Made by a program: the position numbers and the translations under genes
Shown: one piece after another, positions 43,501 to 56,000 of the stretch
Layout of the letters: every line of letters starts with the position of its first letter
Position numbering within the stretch: position 1 is the stretch's first letter
Notes under the pieces: generated by a model
The model's database searches: none
Told to the model about the DNA's origin: nothing
Seen by the model: only the letters and a program-made list of their open reading frames with translations
DNA from: Heligmosomoides polygyrus polygyrus
Lineage: Eukaryota; Nematoda; Chromadorea; Rhabditida; Heligmosomidae
DNA: 64,000 nucleotides
Assembly (NCBI GenBank): GCA_947396885.1
Contig: OX377202.1
Span: forward strand, 1 to 64,000
Direction of reading: 5' to 3'

Positions 43501-46500
43501 CGGCTTAGCTTGTGCTCATCCCCGAGGGGAAATTGTCAAAAAATCAGTTTTTCCGAATTTGGTCGTGATTGATACCGTTCAATAGAGCTTTTCAAGCTGA
43601 ACAGAATCGTATCACAGCTAGCGTCGAGTACTGAAATATGGGCAGGCAAAGGGCGGAAGAAGCTTCAGCCGCTAAGTCCGTCGCCCTAAAACGGCAGCTT
43701 GGGTTAAGGCAATATAGGAAGGTCGAGAGTTGTGATCATGTCGGTGTGAAGAGCCTACAACTCTGCTCACATTCGCATTTTCGGGCTGATAGCTTTCCGG
43801 GTCTCACCGCAGTGGTCGACTGAATACGGAAAAAATCCTGTCACTCAAGCCTAACCTGCATATTCGCACCGCTATAACTTTGCCCGTTCTCAAGCTACGT
43901 CGCTGTGCTTTAGCGCACTCGTAGAACATTTTACTGACTACAAAACCCACAAGCTGTAGCCAAAAGGATTCAAGCTTTACGGAGTTGTTGCGCTCCAAAC
44001 ATGCCCGCGCGTGTAATTTGGCACATCAGCGGTCGATATTCTCCGCGCCCTTACTCTCTCAGATTACACTTCTCGCTGCTATAAATGAAACCTTTCAATT
44101 GGATATCAAAAGCTCTATCGAATGGTTCCCAACATGGCGAAGTTTGAAAATATTGGTTTTCTGTGACGTCGTCGTCAGCGCAGGCTCGGCTTAGCTTGTG
44201 CTCATCCCCGAGGGGAAATTGTCAAAAAATCAGTTTTTCCGAATTTGGTCGTGATTGATACCGTTCGATAGAGTTTTTCAAGCTGAACAGAATCGTATCA
44301 CAGCTAGCGTCGAGTACTGAAATATGGGCAAGCAAAGGGCGGAAGAACCTTCAGCCGCTAAGTCCGTCGCCCTAAAACGGCAGCTTGGGTTAAGGCAATA
44401 TAGGAAGGTGGAGAGTTGTGATCATGTCGGTGTGAAGAACCTTCACAACTCTGCTCACCTTCGTATTTTCGGGCTGATAGCTTTCCGGGTCTCACCGCAG
44501 TGGTCAACTGAATTCGGAAAAAATCCTGTCACTCAAGCCTAACCTGCATATGCGCACCGCTATAACTTTGCCCGTTCTCAAGCTACGTCGCTGTGCTTTA
44601 GCGCACTCGTAGAACATTTTACTGACTACAAAACCCACAAGCTGTAGCCAAAAGGATTCAAGCTTTACGGAGTTGTTGCGCTCCAAACATGCCCGCGCGT
44701 GTAATTTGGCACATCAGCGGTCGATATTCTCCGCGCCCTTACTCTCTCAGATTACACTTCTCGCTGCTATAAATGAAACCTTTCAATTGGATATCAAAAG
44801 CTCTATCGAATGGTTCCCAACATGGCGAAGTTTGAAAATATTGGTTTTCTGTGACGTCGTCGTCAGCGCAGGCTCGGCTTAGCTTGTGCTCATCCCCGAG
44901 GGGAAATTGTCAAAAAATCAGTTTTTCCGAATTTGGTCGTGATTGATACCGTTCGATAGAGCTTTTCAAGCTGAACAGAATCGTATCATTGCTAGCGTCG
45001 AGTACTGAAATATGGGCAGGCAAAGGGCGGAAGAAGCTTCAGCCGCTAAGTCCGTCGCCCTAAAACGGCAGCTTGGGTTAAGGCAATATAGGAAGGTGGA
45101 GAGTTGTGATCATGTCGGTGTGAAGAGCCTACAACTCTGCTCACATTCGCATTTTCGGGCTGATAGCTTTCCGGGTCTCACCGCAGTGGTCGACTGAATA
45201 CGGAAAAAATCCTGTCACTCAAGCCTAACCTGCATATTCGCACCGCTATAACTTTGCCCGTTCTCAAGCTACGTCGCTGTGCTTTAGCGCACTCGTAGAA
45301 CATTTTACTGACTACAAAACCCACAAGCTGTAGCCAAAAGGATTCAAGCTTTACGGAGTTGTTGCGCTCCAAACATGCCCGCGCGTGTAATTTGGCACAT
45401 CAACGGTCGATATTCTCCGCGCCCTTATTCTCTCAGATTACACTTCTCGCTGCTATAGATCAAACCGTTCAATTGGATATCAAAAGCTCTATCGAATGGT
45501 TCCTAAAATGGCGAAATTTGAAAATATTGGTTTTCTGTGACGTCGTCGTCAGCGCAGGCTCGGCTTAGCTTGTGCTCGTCCCCGAGGGGAAATTGTCAAA
45601 AAATCAGTTTTTCCAAATTTGGTCGTGATTAATACCGTTCGATAGAGCTTTTCAAGCTGAACAGAATCGTATCACAGCTAGCGTCGAGTACTGAAATATG
45701 GGCAAGCAAAGGGCGGAAGAAGCTTCAGCCGCTAAGTCCGTCGCCCTAAAACGGCAGCTTGGGTTAAGGCAATATAGGAAGGTGGAGAGTTGTGATCATG
45801 TCGGTGTGAAGAACCTTCACAATTCTGCTCACCTTCGCATTTTCGGGATGATAGCTTTCCGGGTCTCACCGCAGTGGTCGACTGAATTCGGAAAAAATCC
45901 TGTCACTCAAGCCTAACCTGCATATTCGCACCGCTATAACTTTGCCCGTTCTCAAGCTACGTCGCTGCGCTTTGGAGAGCTACTAGACCTTCTTACTTTC
46001 TACAAAACCCACAAGCTGTAACTGGAAGGATTAAAGCTTGACGGAGTTGTTGTGCTCCAAACACGCCCGCGCGTGTAATTTGGCACATCAGCGGTCGATA
46101 TTCTCCGCGCCCTTACTCGTTCAGATTACGCTTCTCGCTGCTATAGATAAAACCGTTCAATTCGCTGTCAAAAACTCTACCGAGCGGTACCCAATATGGC
46201 GAAATTTGAAAATATTGGTTTTCTGTGACGTCGTCGTCAGCGCAGGCTCGGCTTAGCTTGTGCTCATCCCCGAGGGGAAATTGTCAAAAAATCAGTTTTT
46301 CCGAATTTGGTCGTGATTGATACCGTTCAATAGAGCTTTTCAAGCTGAACAGAATCGTATCACAGCTAGCGTCGAGTACTGAAATATGGGCAGGCAAAGG
46401 GCGGAAGAAGCTTCAGCCGCTAAGTCCGTCGCCCTAAAACGGCAGCTTGGGTTAAGGCAATATAGGAAGGTCGAGAGTTGTGATCATGTCGGTGTGAAGA

Positions 46501-49500
46501 GCCTACAACTCTGCTCACATTCGCATTTTCGGGCTGATAGCTTTCCGGGTCTCACCGCAGTGGTCGACTGAATTCGGAAAAAATCCTGTCACTCAAGCCT
46601 AACCTGCATATTCGCGCCGCTATAACTTTGCCCGTTCTCAAGCTACGTCGTGTGCTTTAGCGCAATCTTAGAACGTTTTACTGACTACATAATCCACAAG
46701 CTGTAGCCAAAAGGATTCAAGCTTTACGGAGTTGTTGTGCTCCAAACATGCCCGCGCGTGTAATTTGGCACATCAGCGGTCGATATTCTCCGCGCCCTTA
46801 CTCGCTCAGATTACACTTCTCGCTACTATAAATGAAACCGTTCAATTGGATATCAAAAGCTCTATCGAATGGTTCCCAACATGGCGAAATTTGAAAATAT
46901 TGGTTTTCTGTGACGTCGTCGTCAGCGCAGGCTCGGCTTAGCTTGTGCTCGTCCCCGAGGGGAAATTGTCAAAAAATCAGTTTTTCCGAAATTGGTCGTG
47001 ATTGATACCGTTCGATAGAGCTTTTCAAGCTGAACAGAATCGTATCATTGCTAGCGTCGAGTACTGAAATATGGGCAAGCAAAGGGCGGAAGAAGCTTCA
47101 GCCGCTAAGTCCGTCGCCCTAAAACGGCAGCTTGGGTTAAGGCAATATAGGAAGGTGGAGAGTTGTGATCATGTCGGTGTGAAGAACCTTCACAATTCTG
47201 CTCACCTTCGCATTTTCGGGATGATAGCTTTCCGGGTCTCACCGCAGTGGTCGACTGAATTCGGAAAAAATCCTGTCACTCAAGCCTAACCTGCATATTC
47301 GCACCGCTATAACTTTGCCCGTTCTCAAGCTACGTCGCTGCGCTTTGGAGAGCTACTAGACCTTCTTACTTTCTACAAAACCCACAAGCTGTAACTGGAA
47401 GGATTAAAGCTTGACGGAGTTGTTGTGCTCCAAACACGCCCGCGCGTGTAATTTGGCACATCAGCGGTCGATATTCTCCGCGCCCTTACTCGTTCAGATT
47501 ACGCTTCTCGCTGCTATAGATAAAACCGTTCAATTCGCTGTCAAAAACTCTACCGAGCGGTACCCAATATGGCGAAATTTGAAAATATTGGTTTTCTGTG
47601 ACGTCGTCGTCAGCGCAGGCTCGGCTTAGCTTGTGCTCATCCCCGAGGGGAAATTGTCAAAAAATCAGTTTTTCCGAATTTGGTCGTGATTGATACCGTT
47701 CAATAGAGCTTTTCAAGCTGAACAGAATCGTATCACAGCTAGCGTCGAGTACTGAAATATGGGCAGGCAAAGGGCGGAAGAAGCTTCAGCCGCTAAGTCC
47801 GTCGCCCTAAAACGGCAGCTTGGGTTAAGGCAATATAGGAAGGTCGAGAGTTGTGATCATGTCGGTGTGAAGAGCCTACAACTCTGCTCACATTCGCATT
47901 TTCGGGCTGATAGCTTTCCGGGTCTCACCGCAGTGGTCGACTGAATTCGGAAAAAATCCTGTCACTCAAGCCTAACCTGCATATTCGCGCCGCTATAACT
48001 TTGCCCGTTCTCAAGCTACGTCGTGTGCTTTAGCGCACTCTTAGAACGTTTTACTGACTACATAATCCACAAGCTGTAGCCAAAAGGATTCAAGCTTTAC
48101 GGAGTTGTTGTGCTCCAAACATGCCCGCGCGTGTAATTTGGCACATCAGCGGTCGATATTCTCCGCGCCCTTACTCGCTCAGATTACACTTCTCGCTACT
48201 ATAAATGAAACCGTTCAATTGGATATCAAAAGCTCTATCGAATGGTTCCCAACATGGCGAAATTTGAAAATATTGGTTTTCTGTGACGTCGTCGTCAGCG
48301 CAGGCTCGGCTTAGCTTGTGCTCGTCCCCGAGGGGAAATTGTCAAAAAATCAGTTTTTCCGAAATTGGTCGTGATTGATACCGTTCGATAGAGCTTTTCA
48401 AGCTGAACAGAATCGTATCATTGCTAGCGTCGAGTACTGAAATATGGGCAGGCAAAGGGCAGAAGAAGCTTCAGCCGCTAAGTCCGTCGCCCTAAAACGG
48501 CAGCTTGGGTTAAGGCAATATAGGAAGGTGGAGAGTTGTGATCATGTCGGTGTGAAGAACCTTCCCAACTCTGCTCACCTTCGCATTTTCGGTCTGATAG
48601 CTTTCCGCGTCTCACCGCAGTGGTCGACTGAATTCGGAAAAAAATCCTGTCACTCAAGCCTAACCTGCATATTCGCGCCGCTATAACTTTGCCCGTTCTC
48701 AAGCTACGTCGTGTGCTTTAGCGCACTCTTAGAACGTTTTACTGACTACATAATCCACAAGCTGTAGCCAAAAGGATTCAAGCTTTACGGAGTTGTTGTG
48801 CTCCAAACATGCTCGCGCGTGTAATTTGGCACATCAGCGGTCGATATTCTCCGCGCCCTTACTCGCTCAGATTACACTTCTCGCTACTATAAATGAAACC
48901 GTTCAATTGGATATCAAAAGCTCTATCGAATGGTTCCTAACATGGCGAAATGTGAAAATATTGGTTTTCTGTGACGTCGTCGTCAGCGCAGGCTCGGCTT
49001 AGCTCGTGCTCGTCCCCGAGGGGAAATTGTCAAAAAATCAGTTTTTCCGAAATTGGTCGTGATTGATACCGTTCGATAGAACTTTTCAAGCTGAACAGAA
49101 TCCTATCACAGCTAGCCTCGAGTACTGAAATATGGGCAAGCAAAGGGCGGAAGAAGCTTCAGCCGCTAAGTCCGTCGCCCTAAAACGGCAGCTTGGGTTA
49201 AGGCAATATTGGAAGGTGGAGAGTTGTGATCATGTCGGTGTGAAGAACCTTCACAACTTGCTCACCTTCGCATTTTCGGGATGATAGCTTTCCGGGTCTC
49301 ACCGCAGTGGTCGACAGAATTCGGAAAAAATCCTGTCACTCAAGCCTAACCTGCATATTCGCACCGCTATAACTTTGCCCGTTCTCAAGCTACGTCGCTG
49401 CGCTTTGGAGCGCTACTAGACCTTCTTACTTTCTACAAAACCCACAAGCTGTAACCGGAAGGATTAAAGCTTGAAGGAGTTGTTGTGCTCCAAACACGCC

Positions 49501-50506
49501 CGCGCGTGTAATTTGGCACATCAGCGGTCGATATTCTCCGCGCCCTTACTCGCTCAGATTACACTTCTCGCTACTATAAATGAAACCGTTCAATTGGATA
49601 TCAAAAGCTCTATCGAATGGTTCCCAACATGGCGAAATTTGAAAATATTGGTTTTCTGTGACGTCGTCGTCAGCGCAGGCTCGGCTTAGCTCGTGCTCGT
49701 CCTCGAGGGGAAATTGTCAAAAAATCAGTTTTTCCGAAATTGGTCGTGATTGATACCGTTCAATAGAGCTTTTCAAGCTGAACAGAATCGTATCATTGCT
49801 AGCGTCGAGTACTGAAATATGGGCAAGCAAAGGGCGGAAGAACCTTCAGCCGCTAAGTCCGCCGCCCTAAAACGGCAGCTTGGGTTAAGGCAATATAGGA
49901 AGGTGGAGAGTTGTGATCATGTCGGTGTGAAGAACCTGCACAACTCTGCTCACCTTCGCATTTTCGGGCTGATAGCTTTCCGGGTCTCACCGCAGTGGTC
50001 GACTGAATTCGGAAAAAATCCTGTCACTCAAGCCTAACCTGCATATTCGCACCGCTATAACTTTGCCCGTTCTTAAGCTACGTCGCTGTGCTTTAGCGCT
50101 CTCGTAGAACATTTTACTGACAACAAAACCCACAAGGTGTAGTCAAAAGGATTCAAGCTTTACAGAGTTGTTGTGCTCCAAACACGCCCGCGCGTGTAAT
50201 TTGGCACATCAGCGGTCGATATTCTCCGCGCCCTTACTCGCTCAGATTACACTTCTCGCTACTATAAATGAAACCGTTCAATTGGATATCAAAAGCTCTA
50301 TCGAATGGTTCCCAACATGGCGAAATTTGAAAATACTGGTTTTCTGTGACGTCGTCGTCAGCGCAGGCTCGGCTTAGCTTGTGCTCATCCCCGAGGGGAA
50401 ATTGTCAAAAAATCAGTTTTTCCGAATTTGGTCGTGATTGATACCGTTCGATAGAGCTTTTCAAGCTGAACAGAATCGTATCACAGCTAGCGTCGAGTAC
50501 TGAAAT

Positions 50507-51270
50507 ATGGGCAAGCAAAGGGCGGAAGAAGCTTCAGCCGCTAAGTCCGTCGCCCTAAAACGGCAGCTTGGGTTAAGGCAATATAGGAAGGTCGAGAGTT
50601 GTGATCATGTCGGTGTGAAGAGCCTACAACTCTGCTCACATTCGCATTTTCGGGCTGATAGCTTTCCGGGTCTCACCGCAGTGGTCGACTGAATTCGGAA
50701 AAAATCCTGTCACTCAAGCCTAACCTGCATATTCGCACCGCTATAACTTTGCCCGTTCTCAAGCTACGTCACTGCGCTTTGGAGCGCTACAAGACCTTCT
50801 TACTTTCTACAGGGGATATTGTCAAAAAATCAGTTTTTCCGAAATTGGTCGTGATTGATACCGTTCGATAGAGCTTTTCAAGCTGAACAGAATCGTATTA
50901 TTGCTAGCGTCGAGTACTGAAATATGGGCAGGCAAAGGGCGGAAGAAACTTCAGCCGCTAAGTCCGTCGCCCTAAAACGGCAGCTTGGGTTAAGGCAATA
51001 TAGGAAGGTCGAGAGTTGTGATCATGTCGGTGTGAAGAGCCTACAACTCTGCTCACATTCGCATTTTCGGGCTGATAGCTTTCCGGGCCTCACCGCAGTG
51101 GTCGACTGAATTCGGAAAAAATCCTGTCACTCAAGCCTAACCTGCATATTCGCACCGCTATAACTTTGCCCGTTCTCAAGCTACGTCGCTGTGCTTTAGC
51201 GCACTCGTAGAATATTTTACTTACTACAAAAACCGCAAGCTGTAGCCAAAAGGATTCAAGCTTTACGGAG
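50507..51270 (+). repeat. Truncated satellite unit, copy made by the 10.7-kb duplication
   Basis: Same junction as at 40092, exactly 10,719 bp on (50811-50812), including the unusual GGGGATATT. Confidence 0.92.
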
Positions 51271-52297
51271 TTGTTGCGCTCCAAACATGCCCACGCGTGT
51301 AATTTGGCACATCAGCGGTCGATATTCTCCGCGCCCTTACTCGCTCAGATTACACTTCTCGCTACTATAAATAAAACCGTTCAATTGGATATCAAAAGCT
51401 CTATCGAATGGTTCCCAACATGGCGAAATTTGAAAATATTGGTTTTCTGTGACGTCGTCGTCAGCGCAGGCTCGGCTTAGCTCGTGCTCGTCCTCGAGGG
51501 GAAATTGTCAAAAAATCAGTTTTTCCGAAATTGGTAGTGATTGATACCGTTCGATAGAGCTTTTCAAGCTGAACAGAATCGTATCATTGCTAGCGTCGAG
51601 TACTGAAATATGGGCAAGCAAAGGGCGGAAGAACCTTCAGCCGCTAAGTCCGTCGCCCTAAAACGGCAGCTTGGGTTAAGGCAATATAGGAAGGTGGAGA
51701 GTTGTGATCATGTCGGTGTGAAGAACCTGCACAACTCTGCTCACCTTCGCATTTTCGGGCTGATAGCTTTCCGGGTCTCACCGCAGTGGTCGACTGAATT
51801 CGGAAAAAATCCTGTCACTCAAGCCTAACCTGCATATTCGCACCGCTATAACTTTGCCCGTTCTTAAGCTACGTCGCTGTGCTTTAGCGCTCTCGTAGAA
51901 CATTTTACTGACAACAAAACCCACAAGGTGTAGTCAAAAGGATTCAAGCTTTACAGAGTTGTTGTGCTCCAAACACGCCCGCGCGTGTAATTTGGCACAT
52001 CAGCGGTCGATATTCTCCGCGCCCTTACTCGCTCAGATTACACTTCTCGCTACTATAAATGAAACCGTTCAATTGGATATCAAAAGCTCTATCGAATGGT
52101 TCCCAACATGGCGAAATTTGAAAATATTGGTTTTCTGTGACGTCGTCGTCAGCGCAGGCTCGGCTTAGCTTGTGCTCGTCCCCGAGGGGAAATTGTCAAA
52201 AAATCAGTTTTTCCGAATTTGGTCGTGATTAATACCGTTCGATAGAGCTTTTCAAGCTGAACAGAATCGTATCACAGCTAGCGTCGAGTACTGAAAT

Positions 52298-53063
52298 ATG
52301 GGCAAGCAAAGGGCGGAAGAAACTTCAGCCGCTAAGTCCGTCTCCCTAAAACGGAAGCTTGGGTTAAGGCAATATAGGAAGGTGGAGAGTTGTGATCATG
52401 TCGGTGTGAAGAGCCTTCACAACTCTGCACAACAACGCATTTTTGGGCCGCTAGCTTTCCGCGTCTCACCGCAGTGGTCGACTGAATTCGGAAAAAATCC
52501 TGTCACTCAAGCCTAACCTGCATATTCGCGCCGCTATAACTTTGCCCGTTCTCAAGCTACGTCGCTGCGCTTTGGAGCGCTACTAGACCTTCTTACTTTC
52601 TACAGGGGAAATTGTCAAAAAATCAGTTTTTCCGAAATTGGTCGTGATTGATACCGTTCGATAGAGCTTTTCAAGCTGAACAGAATCGTATTATTGCTAG
52701 CGTCGAGTACTGAAATATGGGCAGGCAAAGGGCGGAAGAAGCTTCAGCCGCTAAGTCCGTCGCCCTAAAACGGCAGCTTGGGTTAAGGCAATATAGGAAG
52801 GTCGAGAGTTGTGATCATGTCGGTGTGAAGAGCCTACAACTCTGCTCACATTCGCATTTTCGGGCTGATAGCTTTCCGGGTCTCACCGCAGTGGTCGACT
52901 GAATTCGGAAAAAATCCTGTCACTCAAGCCTAACCTGCATATTCGCACCGCTATAACTTTGCCCGTTCTCAAGATACGTCGCTGCGCTTTAGCGCACTCG
53001 TAGAACATTTTACTCACTACAAAACCCACAAGCTGTAGCCAAAAGGATTCAAGCTTTACGGAG
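52298..53063 (+). repeat. Truncated satellite unit, same breakpoint
   Basis: At 52604-52605 TTTCTACA joins GGGGAAATTGTC. The same two endpoints as at 40092, with AAATT in place of ATATT. The unit before the junction carries the GCACAACAACGC variant. Confidence 0.9.
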
Positions 53064-56000
53064 TTGTTGTGCTCCAAACACGCCCGCGCGTGTAATTTGG
53101 CACATCAGCGGTCGATATTCTCCGCGCCCTTATTCTCTCAGATTACACTTCTCGCTGCTATAGATAAAACCGTTCAATTGGATATCAAAAGCTCTATCGA
53201 ATGGTTCCCAACGTGGCGAAATTTGAAAATATTGGTTTTCTGTGACGTCGTCGTCAGTGCAGGCTCGGCTTAGCTTGTGCTCGTCCCCGAGGGGAAATTG
53301 TCAAAAAATCAGTTTTTCCGAATTTGGTCGTGATTAATACCGTTCGATAGAGCTTTTCAAGCTAAACAGAATCGTATCACAGCTAGCGTCGAGTACTGAA
53401 ATATGGGCAGGCAAAGGGCGGAAGAAGCTTCAGCCGCTAAGTCCGTCGCCTGAAAACGGCAGCTTGGGTTAAGGCAATATAGGAAGGTGGAGAGTTGTGA
53501 TCATGTCGGTGTGAAGAACCTTAACAACTCTGCTCACCTTCGCATTTTCGGGATGATAGCTTTCCGGGTCTCACCGCAGTGGTCGACTGAATTCGGAAAA
53601 AATCCTGTCACTCAAGCCTAACCTGCATATTCGCACCGCTATAACTTTGCCCGTTCTCAAGCTACGTCGCTGCGCTTTAGAGCGCTACTAGACCTTCTTA
53701 CTTTCTACAAAACCCACAAGCTGTAACCGGAAGGATTAAAGCTTGACGGAGTTGTTGTGCTCCAAACATGCCCGCGCGTGTAATTTGGCACATCAGCGGT
53801 CGATATTCTCCGCGCCCTTACTCTCTCAGATTACACTTCTCGCTGCTATAAATAAAACCGTTCAATTGGATATCAAAAGCTCTATCGAATGGTTCCCAAC
53901 ATGGCGAAATTTGAAAATATTGGTTTTCTGTGACGTCGTCGTCAGCGCAGGCTCGGCTTAGCTTGTGCTCGTCCCCGAGGGGAAATTGTCAAAAAATCAG
54001 TTTTTCCGAATTTGGTCGTGATTGATACCGTTCGATAGAGCTTTTCAAGCTGAACAGAATAGTATCATTGCTAACGTCGAGTACTGAAATATGGGCAGGC
54101 AAAGGGCGGAAGAAGCTTCAGCCGCTAAGTCCGTCGCCTGAAAACGGCAGCTTGGGTTAAGGCAATATAGGAAGGTGGAGAGTTGTGATCATGTCGGTGT
54201 GAAGAACCTTAACAACTCTGCTCACCTTCGCATTTTCGGGATGATAGCTTTCCGGGTCTCACCGCAGTGGTCGACTGAATTCGGAAAAAATCCTGTCACT
54301 CAAGCCTAACCTGCATATTCGCACCGCTATAACTTTGCCCGTTCTCAAGCTACGTCGCTGCGCTTTAGAGCGCTACTAGACCTTCTTACTTTCTACAAAA
54401 CCCACAAGCTGTAACCGGAAGGATTAAAGCTTGACGGAGTTGTTGTGCTCCAAACATGCCCGCGCGTGTAATTTGGCACATCAGCGGTCGATATTCTCCG
54501 CGCCCTTACTCTCTCAGATTACACTTCTCGCTGCTATAAATAAAACCGTTCAATTGGATATCAAAAGCTCTATCGAATGGTTCCCAACATGGCGAAATTT
54601 GAAAATATTGGTTTTCTGTGACGTCGTCGTCAGCGCAGGCTCGGCTTAGCTCGTGCTCGTCCCCGAGGGGAAATTGTCAAAAAATCAGTTTTTCCGAAAT
54701 TGGTCGTGATTGACACCGTTCGATAGAACTTTTCAAGCCGAACAGAATCGTATCACAGCTAGCCTCGATTACTGAAATGTGGGCAAGCAAAGGGCGGAAG
54801 AAGCTTCAGCCGCTAAGTCCGTCGCCCTAAAACGGCAGCTTGGGTTAAGGCAATATAGGAAGGTGTAGAGTTGTGATCATGTCGGTGTGAAGAACCTTCA
54901 CAACTCTGCTCACCTTCGCATTTTCGGGATGATAGCTTTCCGGGTCTCACCGCAGTGGTCGACTGAATTCGGAAAAAATCCTGTCACTCAAGCCTAACCT
55001 GCATATTCGCACCGCTATAACTTTGCCCGTTCTCAAGCTACGTCGCTGCGCTTTAGAGCGCTACTAGATCTTCTTACTTTCTACAAAACCCACAAGCTGT
55101 AACCGGAAGGATTAAAGCTTGACGGAGTTGTTGTGCTCCAAACACGCCCGCGCGTGTAATTTGGCACATCAGCGGTCGATATTCTCCGCGCCCTTATTCT
55201 CTCAGATTACACTTCTCGCTGCTATAGATAAAACCGTTCAATTGGATATCAAAAGCTCTATCGAATGGTTCCCAACGTGGCGAAATTTGAAAATATTGGT
55301 TTTCTGTGACGTCGTCGTCAGTGCAGGCTCGGCTTAGCTTGTGCTCGTCCCCGAGGGGAAATTGTCAAAAAATCAGTTTTTCCGAATTTGGTCGTGATTG
55401 ATACCGTTCGATAGAGCTTTTCAAGCTGAACAGAATAGTATCATTGCTAACGTCGAGTACTGAAATATGGGCAGGCAAAGGGCGGAAGAAGCTTCAGCCG
55501 CTAAGTCCGTCGCCTGAAAACGGCAGCTTGGGTTAAGGCAATATAGGAAGGTGGAGAGTTGTGATCATGTCGGTGTGAAGAACCTTAACAACTCTGCTCA
55601 CCTTCGCATTTTCGGGATGATAGCTTTCCGGGTCTCACCGCAGTGGTCGACTGAATTCGGAAAAAATCCTGTCACTCAAGCCTAACCTGCATATTCGCAC
55701 CGCTATAACTTTGCCCGTTCTCAAGCTACGTCGCTGCGCTTTAGAGCGCTGCTAGACCTTCTTACTTTCTACAAAACCCACAAGCTGTAACCGGAAGGAT
55801 TAAAGCTTGACGGAGTTGTTGTGCTCCAAACATGCCCGCGCGTGTAATTTGGCACATCAGCGGTCGATATTCTCCGCGCCCTTACTCTCTCAGATTACAC
55901 TTCTCGCTGCTATAAATAAAACCGTTCAATTGGATATCAAAAGCTCTATCGAATGCTTCCCAACGTGGCGAAATTTGAAAATATTGGTTTTCTGTGACGT

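Larger units (their letters stand above)
29906..51343 (+). repeat. Tandem duplication of a 10,719-bp satellite block
   Basis: Copies are 29906-40624 and 40625-51343. All variants compared by eye recur at +10,719 bp, including rare ones: GGGCAGAAG at 37737/48456, CACTTGCTCA-type loss at 38538/49257, and the truncated unit at 40092/50811. The boundaries are visible as CTCT/CTCG at 29905/40624 and CGCTG/CGCTA at 40645/51364, so the three junction positions share 20 bp. Each copy spans 15 full units and one truncated unit, so the block is not a whole multiple of 687 bp. Confidence 0.92.
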
